Notes: generated by a model from the letters alone, not told the origin. Shown: positions 1 through 8,492, numbered from the stretch's first letter. The stretch: DNA of 64,000 nucleotides from Psychroserpens sp041224425 (GCF_041224425.1 NZ_JBGFGL010000076.1:62001-126000), one strand, 5' to 3'. Program-made: numbers and translations.

Positions 1-472
1 CAGTTCCTCCTAGTGCAAGTTGTACGCCAATGGGAGCCGTATCACTTAGAATGTCCAATGGGTAATCTGCTGTGTTTTTACCTATGGCAACATTACCAAA
101 TGTATATGTATCATCATTGATATTGTCTGGAGCAGCTGAAGTGCCTTCTTCATAAAAATCATGGTCATTTGTTTGAGGTTGTTGAATTGGTTCCCATTGG
201 GATCCGTTAAAAAAATAAAAACCAATACCATTTCCTCCTGTGACACCTGCATTAGTATTCCACACTAATAATCCGGTAGCAGGTGTAGCTATTGGTGTTG
301 TACCATTGGTGACATCAATTAAATTAACTCTCGGAACCAACACACCTTTATCATTTGAGGTAATATCTAAAATGGATGACGTCTCAGGATTTGTGGTTCC
401 AATTCCTACTTGAGCATAAAAGACAGAGATATGTAAAATGTAAAAAACAGCAACTAGCAGTAAATGTTTCAT
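1..472 (-). CDS. Secreted structural/tail-fibre-like protein, N-terminal part (runs off the window edge)
   Basis: The frame starts at ATG 472 and stays open to base 1, so only about 157 N-terminal residues are visible. A signal peptide (MKHLLLVAVFYILHIS, cleavage after YAQ) is followed by VGIGTTNPETSSILDITS. That opening is typical of large Bacteroidota surface proteins whose later parts often hold trimeric fibre or chaperone-type (S74-like) domains; those parts are outside the window. A later segment (VAIGKNTADYPLDIL) repeats the theme of the opening. It lies downstream of the membrane LuxR regulator on the same strand, with two inverted repeats between them. Exact function is unknown. Confidence 0.75.
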   Translation of the reverse strand, partial: MKHLLLVAVFYILHISVFYAQVGIGTTNPETSSILDITSNDKGVLVPRVNLIDVTNGTTPIATPATGLLVWNTNAGVTGGNGIGFYFFNGSQWEPIQQPQTNDHDFYEEGTSAAPDNINDDTYTFGNVAIGKNTADYPLDILSDTAPIGVQLALGGT

Positions 473-487
473 TGGATGGCAACTTGA

Positions 488-553
488 TTTTAGTTCGTTT
501 TGAAACTAAAACTGCCTTTTTTTCTTATAATAGAGCCTAACCTTATGGGTTAG
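488..553 (-). promoter_or_regulatory. Leader of the 1-472 gene with two inverted repeats
   Basis: Two perfect dyads lie between the LuxR-type regulator gene and the downstream secreted-protein gene. CTAACC (537-542) pairs with GGTTAG (548-553) over a 5-nt gap. TTTTAGTT (488-495) pairs with AACTAAAA (504-511) over 8 nt. The first could be an operator for a dimeric HTH protein. The second lies only 16-39 nt upstream of the start codon and could be a leader hairpin or operator. No clear TAnnTTTG box was found here. Function is inferred from position only. Confidence 0.4.
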
Positions 554-650
554 TATTTTAAAATCAATATTTAACCGATTGATTGTCAGTTATTTATAAC
601 CATAGAAATAAACTTTGCAAAATGATCATAAATACACAAAAAAATATCAT

Positions 651-2216
651 CTAAATGGACTCCAACATGTATTTGAAGGCTTCCTTCCTATTGTTCACAC
701 CTAATTTGCTGTAGGCATTTCTCAAATGAAACTTTACAGTACTTACCGTAACAGACATCTCATCTGCAATGCTTGTATTCGTTTTTCCAGCAATACATAG
801 CTTAAGTGTTTCAAATTCTCTTTCTGTAAGAGGCGTTTGAAGTTTATGATTCAATTCATCCATATTCAAATCCACAGAAAGTTCAGATGGACTACTATGC
901 AATTCCATAAAGCGCTTTTGCAACGCCTCAACTTGTAATGATTGAGCTATACGTTCTGCTTTTTCTTTTTTGTGTTTTGTTATAAAGAATAATATGAGTG
1001 AAGCAATAATTGCAAGACTTCCAACTATCAGCATTATTTTTTCATTTCTAGCTTTTTCTAGATTGGCACTTTTCAACTGACTTTCATAAGTGAGCTTTTG
1101 AATCTCCTTTTCTTTTTTAGTGGTTTCATATTGTGTTTCCAATTCAGCTATTCGAGCTTTGACATCTACATTGCCTAATGAGTCTTTTAGTACTATGGAT
1201 GCATTAAGATGGTCTAAAGCTTCACTGGTATTTCCTTTTTTACGAGCGATTTTATACAATAATTCGTAAGCTTTTTGCTCGCTATTGGCAAATCCATTTG
1301 ATTTTGCTTTTTGAAGTGCGTTTTGAGCAAACTCTTGAGCTTCTGAAACTTTTGATTGTTCTAATTTCACATTCGACATTGCCAACAAGGTGGTAATACT
1401 CTCTTCTTGGTCTCCCAGAACTTTAGAATATTTGTACGCTTGTTCATAATGTGAATAAGCACTATCGAGTAATTGTTTTTTTAAGAATATTTTACCCAAG
1501 CTACTTTCAGAATAGACTAACATTGCAGGATTGTTGAGATTTTCAAAAAAATCTTTAGCCATGGTTAAATGACTAATTCCGTTATCTAATTCATTCAAAT
1601 CATTATAAACCATTGCCAATCGCAAATGATTAAGTGCAATATCAGTTGTATCTTGAATGGTTTCAGAAAGACTTAAACACTTTTTTGTGGTTTCCAAAGC
1701 CTTGTCAACTTGACCCAATTGGTAATAAACACCTCCCAAATTTCCATAAGTCTTACTCAACACATCATTCAGTTGTGGGTCATTCTTTCCTTCAGCTATT
1801 TTCATAACTTCTTGATAGGAATTTAAAGACGCTTCGTAATCCGCTTTACCCATATACACTAATCCACGAGTGTTATTTATCATAGCCATCAAAAAGTCTG
1901 AATCTGTCTTTTGGGCAATTTTTTCAGCTTTGTCAAGATACCAAAAAGAAGAATCCGCATGGTTTACTTGTCCGTAAGCAATTCCTAAATTAAGATAAAA
2001 CTGACCTTGTAACGAATCACTGGTTTGGATGATGATATCTTCTAATGACCGTAAATTATCAATTCCTTTTCTCGGATTATCGGTTTGCATGAACTCCTTC
2101 AATCCTTTTCTAACTTGTTTATCTGGATTTTGACTGTTAGCCATTAACGAAATCAACAAAAACAAACTTATAAGTATTACATTTTTTGATCTCAAGGTTT
2201 TTAAAAAGGAGTACAT
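651..2216 (-). CDS. TPR-repeat membrane regulator with C-terminal LuxR-type HTH
   Basis: Predicted 521-residue one-component regulator. ATG 2216 (MYSFLKTLRSKN) is chosen over the upstream in-frame start at 2246 because it begins a signal peptide or anchor that ends in ANSQ. Tetratricopeptide-like helical repeats fill residues of about 30-350, followed by a coiled coil and one membrane helix (about 394-413, IMLIVGSLAIIASLILFFIT). The cytoplasmic C-terminus holds a GerE/LuxR HTH (TPLTEREFETLKLCIAGKT, then VSTVKFHLRNAYSKLG). The topology suggests that envelope protein-protein signals reach a membrane-tethered DNA-binding domain. No autoinducer or receiver domain is present. The secreted-protein gene downstream on the same strand is a possible target. 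Confidence 0.85.
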   Translation of the reverse strand: MYSFLKTLRSKNVILISLFLLISLMANSQNPDKQVRKGLKEFMQTDNPRKGIDNLRSLEDIIIQTSDSLQGQFYLNLGIAYGQVNHADSSFWYLDKAEKIAQKTDSDFLMAMINNTRGLVYMGKADYEASLNSYQEVMKIAEGKNDPQLNDVLSKTYGNLGGVYYQLGQVDKALETTKKCLSLSETIQDTTDIALNHLRLAMVYNDLNELDNGISHLTMAKDFFENLNNPAMLVYSESSLGKIFLKKQLLDSAYSHYEQAYKYSKVLGDQEESITTLLAMSNVKLEQSKVSEAQEFAQNALQKAKSNGFANSEQKAYELLYKIARKKGNTSEALDHLNASIVLKDSLGNVDVKARIAELETQYETTKKEKEIQKLTYESQLKSANLEKARNEKIMLIVGSLAIIASLILFFITKHKKEKAERIAQSLQVEALQKRFMELHSSPSELSVDLNMDELNHKLQTPLTEREFETLKLCIAGKTNTSIADEMSVTVSTVKFHLRNAYSKLGVNNRKEAFKYMLESI

Positions 2217-2399
2217 ATTCAAGTGAGTTAAAGTATTTAGCACCAAACTAATATACCTAAAATCATTTACCTGACCATAATGGTGATTATGTAGTTAAGT
2301 ACTTTATACAAATTTGTTTTTTAAACATGGGCAACTCTCACTTGTATTTGCAATTCGCTTTACAAAATCGTAACATTACAAAACTTAAAGTTACCAACT

Positions 2400-3869
2400 A
2401 TGCAAGACGACAATATTTCCAAATTTAAAGCCGACAAACAAAACATTGTAAAGAACAAAGAGCTCAATATTTTTGAAGCGCTTGTTCCGGTTGTGATTTT
2501 AATGGGATTGTTGACTTACAATATCTTTTTTGTTGAAGATCAAGAATGGTTTGGAGCTTATACCAATCAAATTATTTTATTGATTGGCGGTTTTGTGGCT
2601 ATGATTGGTGGCTTTATGAATAAAGTCAAACCCTCTATAATGATTGCTGAAGTTTGGGAAAATTTAAAAAGTGTTTTTATCCCTATCATGATTCTTTTAC
2701 TAGTTGGTGCTTTGGCTGGAACATGGCTCGTGAGTGGTGTAATTCCCGCTATGGTCTATTACGGACTCAAAGTCTTAAGTCCAGAAATTTTCTTACCTGC
2801 TTCAGTAGTGATTTCTGCCATCATTTCGTTAGCAACAGGAAGCTCATGGACAACCTCAGCAACCGTTGGCATCGCACTTGTTGGTATTGGTACTGCACTT
2901 GGTATTCATCCAGGAATGATTGCTGGCGCTGTCATTTCAGGTGCCTATTTTGGAGATAAGATGTCGCCATTGAGTGACACCACAAATTTGGCGCCAGCAA
3001 TGGCTGGAACAGATTTGTTCACGCATATTCGTTATATGACAGTTACCACTGTACCAACCATTATTATCACATTAATTGCATTTAGCATCTTGAGCTTCAC
3101 TATAGAAACATCTGGAAAAACAGATATTAGTAATTTATTAGGTTCCATTGGGACAACTTTCAATATAACGCCATGGCTATTTGTAGTTCCTACAGTAGTA
3201 ATTGCTTTAATACTTTTGAAAACAAAGCCCTTAATAGCATTAGGAGCTGGTGTGATATTAGCTGCCATTTTTGCGTTTATTTTCCAGTCTGAAATTTTAA
3301 CGCAGTTATCGACTTCAAAGTTGGATGCTGTCATCACTTCTATTTTAACCGACACAACTATTGAAACAGATAATGAAACCTTAAATGATTTGTTTTCAGC
3401 AGGTGGCATGCAAGGTATGTTGTGGACTATTTTTTTAATTATATGCGCTATGGTTTTTGGTGGTATTATGGATGCTATTGGTGCCTTATCGCGAATCACT
3501 CAAGCCTTATTGTCGGTTGCAACCACAATTTTCGGGTTGTTTGCAAGCACCGTATTTAGCTGCCTAGGTTTAAATGCAATTGCTTCTGATCAGTATTTAG
3601 CGATTGTTATTCCTGGTAAAATGTTCAAAAAAGCATTTGACGATAAAGGATTAGCACCTGAGAACTTGAGTAGAACCCTTGAAGATTCGGGAACAGTTAC
3701 TTCGGTATTAATTCCTTGGAACACTTGTGGCGCTTACCAATCAGGAGTACTTGGTGTAGGAGTTGATGACTATTTTGTGTACGCCATTTTCAACTGGTTG
3801 AGTCCGTTCACAACCTTATTTTTTGCTGCATTTCAAATTAAGATCAAGCAACTTAGAAGAACGGCTTAA
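2400..3869 (+). CDS. nhaC: Na+/H+ antiporter, NhaC family
   Basis: A 489-residue polytopic membrane protein with about 11-12 hydrophobic segments. It carries the NhaC-family block ISGAYFGDKMSPLSDTTNLA (near residue 180) and GSSWTTSATVGIAL before it. A later TLEDSGTVTSVLIPWNTCG block is also typical. It would exchange sodium for protons across the inner membrane, which fits a marine lifestyle. The length matches the family. The ATG at 2400 begins a short hydrophilic N-terminus before the first helix (EALVPVVILMGLLTYNIFF). It appears to be a single transcription unit, followed by a 214-nt gap before the peroxiredoxin gene. Substrate choice within the family (Na+ versus amino-acid antiport) cannot be settled from sequence alone. 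Confidence 0.9.
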   Translation: MQDDNISKFKADKQNIVKNKELNIFEALVPVVILMGLLTYNIFFVEDQEWFGAYTNQIILLIGGFVAMIGGFMNKVKPSIMIAEVWENLKSVFIPIMILLLVGALAGTWLVSGVIPAMVYYGLKVLSPEIFLPASVVISAIISLATGSSWTTSATVGIALVGIGTALGIHPGMIAGAVISGAYFGDKMSPLSDTTNLAPAMAGTDLFTHIRYMTVTTVPTIIITLIAFSILSFTIETSGKTDISNLLGSIGTTFNITPWLFVVPTVVIALILLKTKPLIALGAGVILAAIFAFIFQSEILTQLSTSKLDAVITSILTDTTIETDNETLNDLFSAGGMQGMLWTIFLIICAMVFGGIMDAIGALSRITQALLSVATTIFGLFASTVFSCLGLNAIASDQYLAIVIPGKMFKKAFDDKGLAPENLSRTLEDSGTVTSVLIPWNTCGAYQSGVLGVGVDDYFVYAIFNWLSPFTTLFFAAFQIKIKQLRRTA

Positions 3870-4035
3870 GGATTCTTTTACTGAATTGCCATCATTATTG
3901 TCAAGTTGTTATTTTCTCAATGTTCATTTTATCAAATCGATAAAATATACACCTTCATTTTGAAGCCATATTCCATTGCTATATTGAAATAACATTATAT
4001 AATTAACACTTATATAGAAGGCCTTTTTTTGTAAG

Positions 4036-4043
4036 TAGTTTTG
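4036..4043 (+). promoter_or_regulatory. Candidate -7 box (TAGTTTTG) of the peroxiredoxin operon
   Basis: TAGTTTTG fits the Bacteroidota TAnnTTTG box and lies 40 nt upstream of ATG 4084. No convincing TTG -33 element is seen about 19 nt upstream, so support is partial. It sits in the 214-nt gap after nhaC, which otherwise shows only AT-rich sequence. Confidence 0.35.
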
Positions 4044-4083
4044 TACTGAAAATTGTAACAAACAACTTAAACTATACAAAATT

Positions 4084-4728
4084 ATGGCAACAGTAGGAAA
4101 AAAATTCCCAAACTTGAACGTCGATGCAATGAATGACATGGGCGACACTTTCAAACTAAATGTTTTAGAAGAAGCCGTTAACAACAACAAAAAAGTATTA
4201 CTGTTCTGGTACCCAAAAGACTTCACATTTGTTTGTCCGACAGAATTACATGCTTTCCAAGCCGCTTTAGCTGAATTCGAAAAAAGAAACACGATTGTTA
4301 TTGGAGCTTCTTGTGATACTCCTGAAGTGCACTTTGCATGGTTGAATACCGCTAGAGACAATGGAGGTATTGAAGGTGTTACATATCCAATTTTAGCCGA
4401 TTCTAACAGAAACTTAGCATCTGCACTTGGAATTTTAGACATCACGAACGAAACTTACAACGAGGAAACAGGCCTAGTGACTGTTGAAGGTGACAATGTA
4501 ACGTACAGAGCAACATACATTATTGATGAAGAAGGAACGGTTGTTCACGAAAGTGTGAACCACATGCCATTAGGAAGAAACGTCAATGAATTTTTACGTT
4601 TGATTGATGCCTATACTCATGTTCAGGAAAAAGGAGAAGTTTGTCCAGCAAACTGGGAAGAAGGTAAAGAAGCTATGAAGCCTAATGCTAAAGACACTGC
4701 TAATTACCTTAAAGCACATTTAAACTAA
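4084..4728 (+). CDS. 2-Cys peroxiredoxin (AhpC/TSA family)
   Basis: A 214-residue thiol peroxidase that reduces H2O2 and organic peroxides in the cytoplasm. The peroxidatic cysteine is C51 in FTFVCPTEL, and the resolving cysteine is C187 in GEVCPANW, which defines a typical 2-Cys enzyme. The eukaryotic-type GGLG motif reads GGIEG and the C-terminal YF motif reads YL, so the overoxidation-sensitive elements are not conserved. A thioredoxin gene starts 6 nt after its stop and is the likely reductant. KatG lies convergently 1.2 kb away, which gives a peroxide-defence cluster. Confidence 0.95.
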   Translation: MATVGKKFPNLNVDAMNDMGDTFKLNVLEEAVNNNKKVLLFWYPKDFTFVCPTELHAFQAALAEFEKRNTIVIGASCDTPEVHFAWLNTARDNGGIEGVTYPILADSNRNLASALGILDITNETYNEETGLVTVEGDNVTYRATYIIDEEGTVVHESVNHMPLGRNVNEFLRLIDAYTHVQEKGEVCPANWEEGKEAMKPNAKDTANYLKAHLN

Positions 4729-4734
4729 GAACTT

Positions 4735-5049
4735 ATGGTCAAGGAATTAGAATTAGACAATTTATCTGAATTGGTATCTGAGCACGATACTGTGGTAGTT
4801 CAATATTCAGCTGGTTGGTGTGGCAACTGTAGAATCATGAAGCCTAAATTCAAAAAGCTAGCAACTGAAAATGAAGGTGTGGCTTTTATCTTGGCTGATG
4901 CAGAAAAATTTCCTGAATCAAGAAAGCTAGCAACCGTAGATAATTTACCTACGTTTGCAACCTTTAAGAAAGGTGATTTTGTAAACCAAACCCAAACCAA
5001 CAAGTTTGAAGTTTTAAAAGATTTAGTCAATGAAGTTACCAGTAATTAA
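4735..5049 (+). CDS. Thioredoxin-family protein with WCGNC active site
   Basis: A 104-residue single-domain thioredoxin fold with no signal peptide. The redox motif is WCGNC (near residue 24) instead of the usual WCGPC, followed by MKPKFKKLA. The cis-proline region DNLPTFATFKKG is present. It begins 6 nt after the peroxiredoxin stop, and its last 20 nt overlap the DUF6952 gene, so the three genes are probably translated together. The inferred role is to recycle the peroxiredoxin. Asn in place of Pro between the cysteines should change the redox potential, but the direction cannot be stated from sequence. Confidence 0.9.
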   Translation: MVKELELDNLSELVSEHDTVVVQYSAGWCGNCRIMKPKFKKLATENEGVAFILADAEKFPESRKLATVDNLPTFATFKKGDFVNQTQTNKFEVLKDLVNEVTSN

Positions 5050-5287
5050 ACACCTGACACAGTTTATTGAAGACAATGATGAGGACTTTTTGGTTGAAAG
5101 TATTGAAACTCTTGAAAACCTAACTGAAGTTCCTTCATTAAAAGATGAAGAGTTAGATGTTATTGGAGAGCTCATCTCTAATATGTATGGTGCTCTTGAA
5201 GTGCACAAAATGATGCGTGAAGGCCAACCTAAAAAGGACGCTCTAAATGCATTTATGCAACGTGTTATGGGTTCTATTGATAACTAA
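5030..5287 (+). CDS. DUF6952-type small protein in the peroxiredoxin operon
   Basis: An 85-residue acidic, mostly helical protein recognised as the Bacteroidota-specific DUF6952 family. It has no signal peptide, cysteine pair or membrane segment. Its ATG (5030) lies inside the thioredoxin gene with a 20-nt overlap in another frame, which indicates translational coupling. A strong terminator follows at once. The conserved position behind peroxiredoxin and thioredoxin suggests a role in that redox system, for example as a partner or regulator. No biochemical function can be read from the sequence. Confidence 0.8.
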   Translation: MKLPVIKHLTQFIEDNDEDFLVESIETLENLTEVPSLKDEELDVIGELISNMYGALEVHKMMREGQPKKDALNAFMQRVMGSIDN

Positions 5288-5306
5288 ATTATAATTATCT
5301 TAAGTT

Positions 5307-5340
5307 AAAAGCCACTTCATATGAAGTGGCTTTTATTTTT
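5307..5340 (+). terminator. Rho-independent terminator of the peroxiredoxin operon
   Basis: A perfect inverted repeat, AAAAGCCACTTCAT / ATGAAGTGGCTTTT (5307-5320 / 5321-5334), is followed by TTTTATTTTT. It lies between the operon and the convergent ankyrin gene, and may also stop transcripts from the opposite strand. Confidence 0.85.
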
Positions 5341-5347
5341 ATTATGC

Positions 5348-5821
5348 TTATGCTTCCAGGAGCTCACTTAAGTGTTCAAATCCTTTTTCCTTAGCATGAT
5401 GATAAGCTGTTTTACCTTCATTGTCTTTAATTGAAGTATCCGCTTTATTTTTGAGAAGTTTTTCAATAACCGCTTTCTTGTCATACATTGTTGCAAACAT
5501 CAAAGGTGTCGTTCCGTTATTGTTTACAGCATTCACATTTGCGCCATTTTGGATCAAAGTATCAACAATTTCTGTATTTCCTTTGAAACAAACTCCTATT
5601 AAAGCCGTATTTCCAGAAGTATCTTTTCCATCAATCTGAGCTTTGTGCTTTAAAAGTATATTAACAGCTTGAAGATTATCAAAATATGAAGCAAAGATTA
5701 AAGGAGTAAACCCTCTCATGTCTTTTCCATTCACCAATGATGGATTAATGTTCAACAAGGCCTCAATTCGGTCTTTATCATTAGATCTTATAGCTTCGAA
5801 AAACAAATCAATATCGTCCAT
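5348..5821 (-). CDS. Ankyrin-repeat protein next to KatG (AnkB-like)
   Basis: A 157-residue cytoplasmic protein made almost wholly of four to five ankyrin repeats (for example GFTPLIFASYFDNLQAV, GNTALIGVCFKGNTEIV, GTTPLMFATMYDKKAVI). No signal peptide is seen. It lies downstream of katG on the same strand, 76 nt away with a hairpin terminator between them, so it may be expressed by readthrough. Ankyrin proteins paired with catalases are known in other bacteria (AnkB with KatB in Pseudomonas), where they support catalase activity. The same role here is inferred from position. Confidence 0.85.
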   Translation of the reverse strand: MDDIDLFFEAIRSNDKDRIEALLNINPSLVNGKDMRGFTPLIFASYFDNLQAVNILLKHKAQIDGKDTSGNTALIGVCFKGNTEIVDTLIQNGANVNAVNNNGTTPLMFATMYDKKAVIEKLLKNKADTSIKDNEGKTAYHHAKEKGFEHLSELLEA

Positions 5822-5833
5822 TTTAAAATTTTA

Positions 5834-5872
5834 TAAAAAAAGGAATGAGATAATTTATCTCTCATTCCTTTT
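5834..5872 (-). terminator. katG terminator
   Basis: The inverted repeat AAAAGGAATGAG (5838-5849) / CTCATTCCTTTT (5861-5872) lies just past the katG stop. On the minus strand it is followed by a T-run (the A-run at 5834-5840). It separates katG from the ankyrin gene. Confidence 0.75.
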
Positions 5873-5897
5873 AAGGTTATTACTATTCTAAAGAAAT

Positions 5898-8123
5898 CTA
5901 TTTTAGATCATAACGATCTAAATTCATGACTTTAGTCCATGCAGCAACGAAATCCTTTACAAATTTCTCTTCTCCATCACTAGCTCCATAAGCTTCACAA
6001 ACCGCTCTCAATTCGGTATTAGAACCAAAGATCAAATCGGCACGAGTACCTGTGAACTTCACTTCACCTGTCTTACGATCACGTCCTTCAAAATATCTGT
6101 CGTCTTCTGAAGTCGCTCTCCAAGTGATACTGAAATCCAATAAGTTTGCAAAGAAATCATTGGTTAAGCTACCAACATTATCCGTAAACACACCATATTT
6201 TGAGCCATCATAGTTAGCGCCTAGAACTCTTAATCCTCCAACTAAAACAGTCATTTCTGGAACCGTTAATGTTAAAAGATTGGCTCTGTCAACCAATAAA
6301 TCTTCAGCTGCAACTTCTAGGTCTTTCTTAATATAGTTTCTGAATCCATCAGCAAGCGGTCGAAGATAGTTAAACCCTTCAATATCGGTTTGTTCTTGAG
6401 TAGCATCTCCTCTACCTTGAGAAAAAGGCACTTCAATATTGTAACCTGCATTTTTAGCAGCTTTTTCAACACCTACAGATCCACCAAGCACGATTAAGTC
6501 GGCAATTGAGACCTCACTACTAAAATCCTTTTGAATGCCTTCATAAACATTCAATACTTTATTTAGTTCATTAGGATTATTTACTTCCCAGCTACGTTGT
6601 GGTTCTAGTCGAAGTCTTGCTCCATTGGCACCACCTCTTTTATCTGATCCTCTAAATGTTGAAGCAGAAGCCCAAGCGGTTCTTACCAATTGTGATACGG
6701 TTAAACCAGACGCTAGAATCATGTTTTTAAGCTTGTCAATATCAGCATCACTAAGTTTATAATCTACTTTTGGAATTGGGTCTTGCCATAATAATTCTTC
6801 ACTCGGAACTTCTGGACCTAAATAACGATCGATAGGTCCCATATCACGATGTGTCAATTTATACCAAGCACGAGCAAAGGCATCTTCAAATGCTTTATGA
6901 TCTTTATGGAAACGCTTTGAAATTTCAAGATAAGCAGGATCTGTTTTTAGTGCGATATCTGCTGTTGTCATCATCAATGCTTGCTTTCCGTTTGGATCTC
7001 CAGCTTTAGGAGCCATTCTTGCATTAGATTCTTTTGTTGGTGTCCATTGATGTGCGCCCGCTGGACTTTTAGTCAATTCCCAGTCATAATTAAGAAGTAC
7101 ATCAAAATAATCATGATCCCATTGTGTTGGGTTTGGCGTCCAAGCACCTTCAATACCACTAGTAATGGTATCATCTAAAACACCTGTTCCAAAGGTGTTT
7201 TTCCAACCTGTACTCATTTCCTCAATGGAAGCGCCATGCGGTTCTGCCCCAACATATTTTCCTGGATCTGCTGCACCATGAGCCTTTCCGAAGGTATGTC
7301 CACCAGCGACAAGCGCAACAGTTTCTTCATCATCCATGGCCATACGACCAAAAGTTTCCCTTACATCTTTAGCTGAACCCATAGGGTCAGGTTTTCCATC
7401 TGGTCCTTCCGGATTCACATAAATCCAACCCATCATTACAGCTGCAAGAGGATCCTCTAAATCACGATTTTCATAATCATCACTACTACCATAACGATCA
7501 TCATTAGCTCCCCATTCTGTTTCACTTCCCCAATACACATCTTGCTCAGGTTCCCAAATATCTTCTCTTCCACCAGCAAAACCAAAAGTTTTGAATCCCA
7601 TAGATTCCAATGCACAGTTTCCAGCTAAAATCATCAAATCGGCCCAAGAAATTTTCTTACCATATTTTTTCTTTATTGGCCACAATAGTAAACGTGCTTT
7701 ATCTAAGTTTCCATTATCAGGCCAACTATTGATCGGTGCAAATCGTTGATTTCCACCACCTGCACCTCCACGTCCATCACCTACTCTGTAAGTTCCGGCA
7801 CTATGCCAAGCCATTCTAATCATAAATCCACCATAATGTCCATAATCTGCTGGCCACCAATCTTGGGAGTCAGTCATCAAGTTAATGACGTCTTTTTTAA
7901 GTTCTGCAAAATCAATACTGTTGAAAGCTTCGGCATAGTTGAAATCTTTACCGTAAGGATTTGACTCTGGAGAATGCTGACGCAAAATATTAAGTTTCAA
8001 TTCATTTGGCCACCAGTCTCTGTTTTTGACACCACCACCTGCTACTTTCTTTTGTGTTCCACTTAAAAAAGGGCATTTGTTGGCATCACTTTCATTGATG
8101 TCGTAGTTGTGTGTATTATCCAT
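5898..8123 (-). CDS. katG: Catalase-peroxidase KatG
   Basis: A bifunctional heme catalase-peroxidase of 741 residues, the usual length for the family. ATG 8123 (MDNTHNYDINESDANKCPF) is preferred; the 23 in-frame codons upstream read MESFFTVNSFSNVLN and do not resemble KatG N-termini. The distal heme pocket RMAWHSAGTYR is present, as are the Tyr of YVNPEGPDG and the Met of RMAMDDEETVAL, which with the distal Trp form the Met-Tyr-Trp adduct needed for catalase activity. The proximal His lies in ALVAGGHTFGKAHG. The second, heme-free domain (from about residue 430) is complete. There is no signal peptide. It converges on the peroxiredoxin operon. Confidence 0.97.
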   Translation of the reverse strand: MDNTHNYDINESDANKCPFLSGTQKKVAGGGVKNRDWWPNELKLNILRQHSPESNPYGKDFNYAEAFNSIDFAELKKDVINLMTDSQDWWPADYGHYGGFMIRMAWHSAGTYRVGDGRGGAGGGNQRFAPINSWPDNGNLDKARLLLWPIKKKYGKKISWADLMILAGNCALESMGFKTFGFAGGREDIWEPEQDVYWGSETEWGANDDRYGSSDDYENRDLEDPLAAVMMGWIYVNPEGPDGKPDPMGSAKDVRETFGRMAMDDEETVALVAGGHTFGKAHGAADPGKYVGAEPHGASIEEMSTGWKNTFGTGVLDDTITSGIEGAWTPNPTQWDHDYFDVLLNYDWELTKSPAGAHQWTPTKESNARMAPKAGDPNGKQALMMTTADIALKTDPAYLEISKRFHKDHKAFEDAFARAWYKLTHRDMGPIDRYLGPEVPSEELLWQDPIPKVDYKLSDADIDKLKNMILASGLTVSQLVRTAWASASTFRGSDKRGGANGARLRLEPQRSWEVNNPNELNKVLNVYEGIQKDFSSEVSIADLIVLGGSVGVEKAAKNAGYNIEVPFSQGRGDATQEQTDIEGFNYLRPLADGFRNYIKKDLEVAAEDLLVDRANLLTLTVPEMTVLVGGLRVLGANYDGSKYGVFTDNVGSLTNDFFANLLDFSITWRATSEDDRYFEGRDRKTGEVKFTGTRADLIFGSNTELRAVCEAYGASDGEEKFVKDFVAAWTKVMNLDRYDLK

Positions 8124-8492
8124 TTTATTATTTTTTTGTTTCCATAAATTTAAAACATTTGAAAACGAATTTACAGTGAAGAAAGATTCCAATATCTAAT
8201 ATTGAAATTGACAAAATTTATTAATCCTGTAATTATTTAAGAAACTTATTGGATATTGATTAAAAACGGACAGATAAATACTCAAAAAGCCATGCTCGAA
8301 AGAACATGGCTTTTCAACAACCTAACTAAATCAATCAAAATATTATCTAGCGATAATTATATTTTGTTCAACAAATATACATAATAATTAAACAAAAATT
8401 CATATCTATTATCAAATATTTAACATTCATTCCAATCTTTAATTATTTACATAAACAAGATTTTTTTCGTAAATTACAGTTACATTTAATTT
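8124..8492. other. Divergent katG / DUF2007 intergenic region with several dyads
   Basis: This 369-nt AT-rich gap has no credible ORF. It holds inverted repeats CAATAT-CTA-ATATTG (8190-8204, 67 nt upstream of katG), ATTATC-TAGC-GATAAT (8342-8357) and TTTGTT-C-AACAAA (8363-8375), plus a terminator-like hairpin (8285-8314). No full TAnnTTTG promoter was found for either flanking gene. The dyad nearest katG is a candidate peroxide-responsive operator, but it does not match the OxyR consensus in an obvious way. Confidence 0.5.
8285..8314. terminator. Orphan terminator-like hairpin
   Basis: AAAAGCCATG (8285-8294) pairs with CATGGCTTTT (8305-8314) over a 10-nt loop, in the middle of a divergent intergenic region where no annotated transcript should end. 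The T-tract is short on both strands. It may end an unannotated small RNA. Confidence 0.5.

Noticed and set aside
587..593. A lone CAGTTAT upstream of the 1-472 gene as a LytTR site
   Set aside because: Single copy with no partner at about 21 bp; expected by chance in AT-rich DNA.
651..2216. Quorum-sensing LuxR receptor
   Set aside because: The protein has TPRs and a membrane helix but no acyl-homoserine-lactone binding domain; only the HTH is LuxR-like.
3032..3499. A 155-codon antisense frame within nhaC
   Set aside because: It lies entirely inside a conserved membrane protein gene; its hydrophobic and Ile/Lys pattern is the complement of nhaC codons.
3924..4445. A 173-codon open frame antisense to the peroxiredoxin gene
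   Set aside because: It overlaps a highly conserved enzyme, has no recognisable domain and reads as the complement of AT-rich codons.
8124..8192. Longer KatG start at 8192
   Set aside because: The extra residues do not resemble KatG N-termini, while ATG 8123 gives a typical start and length.
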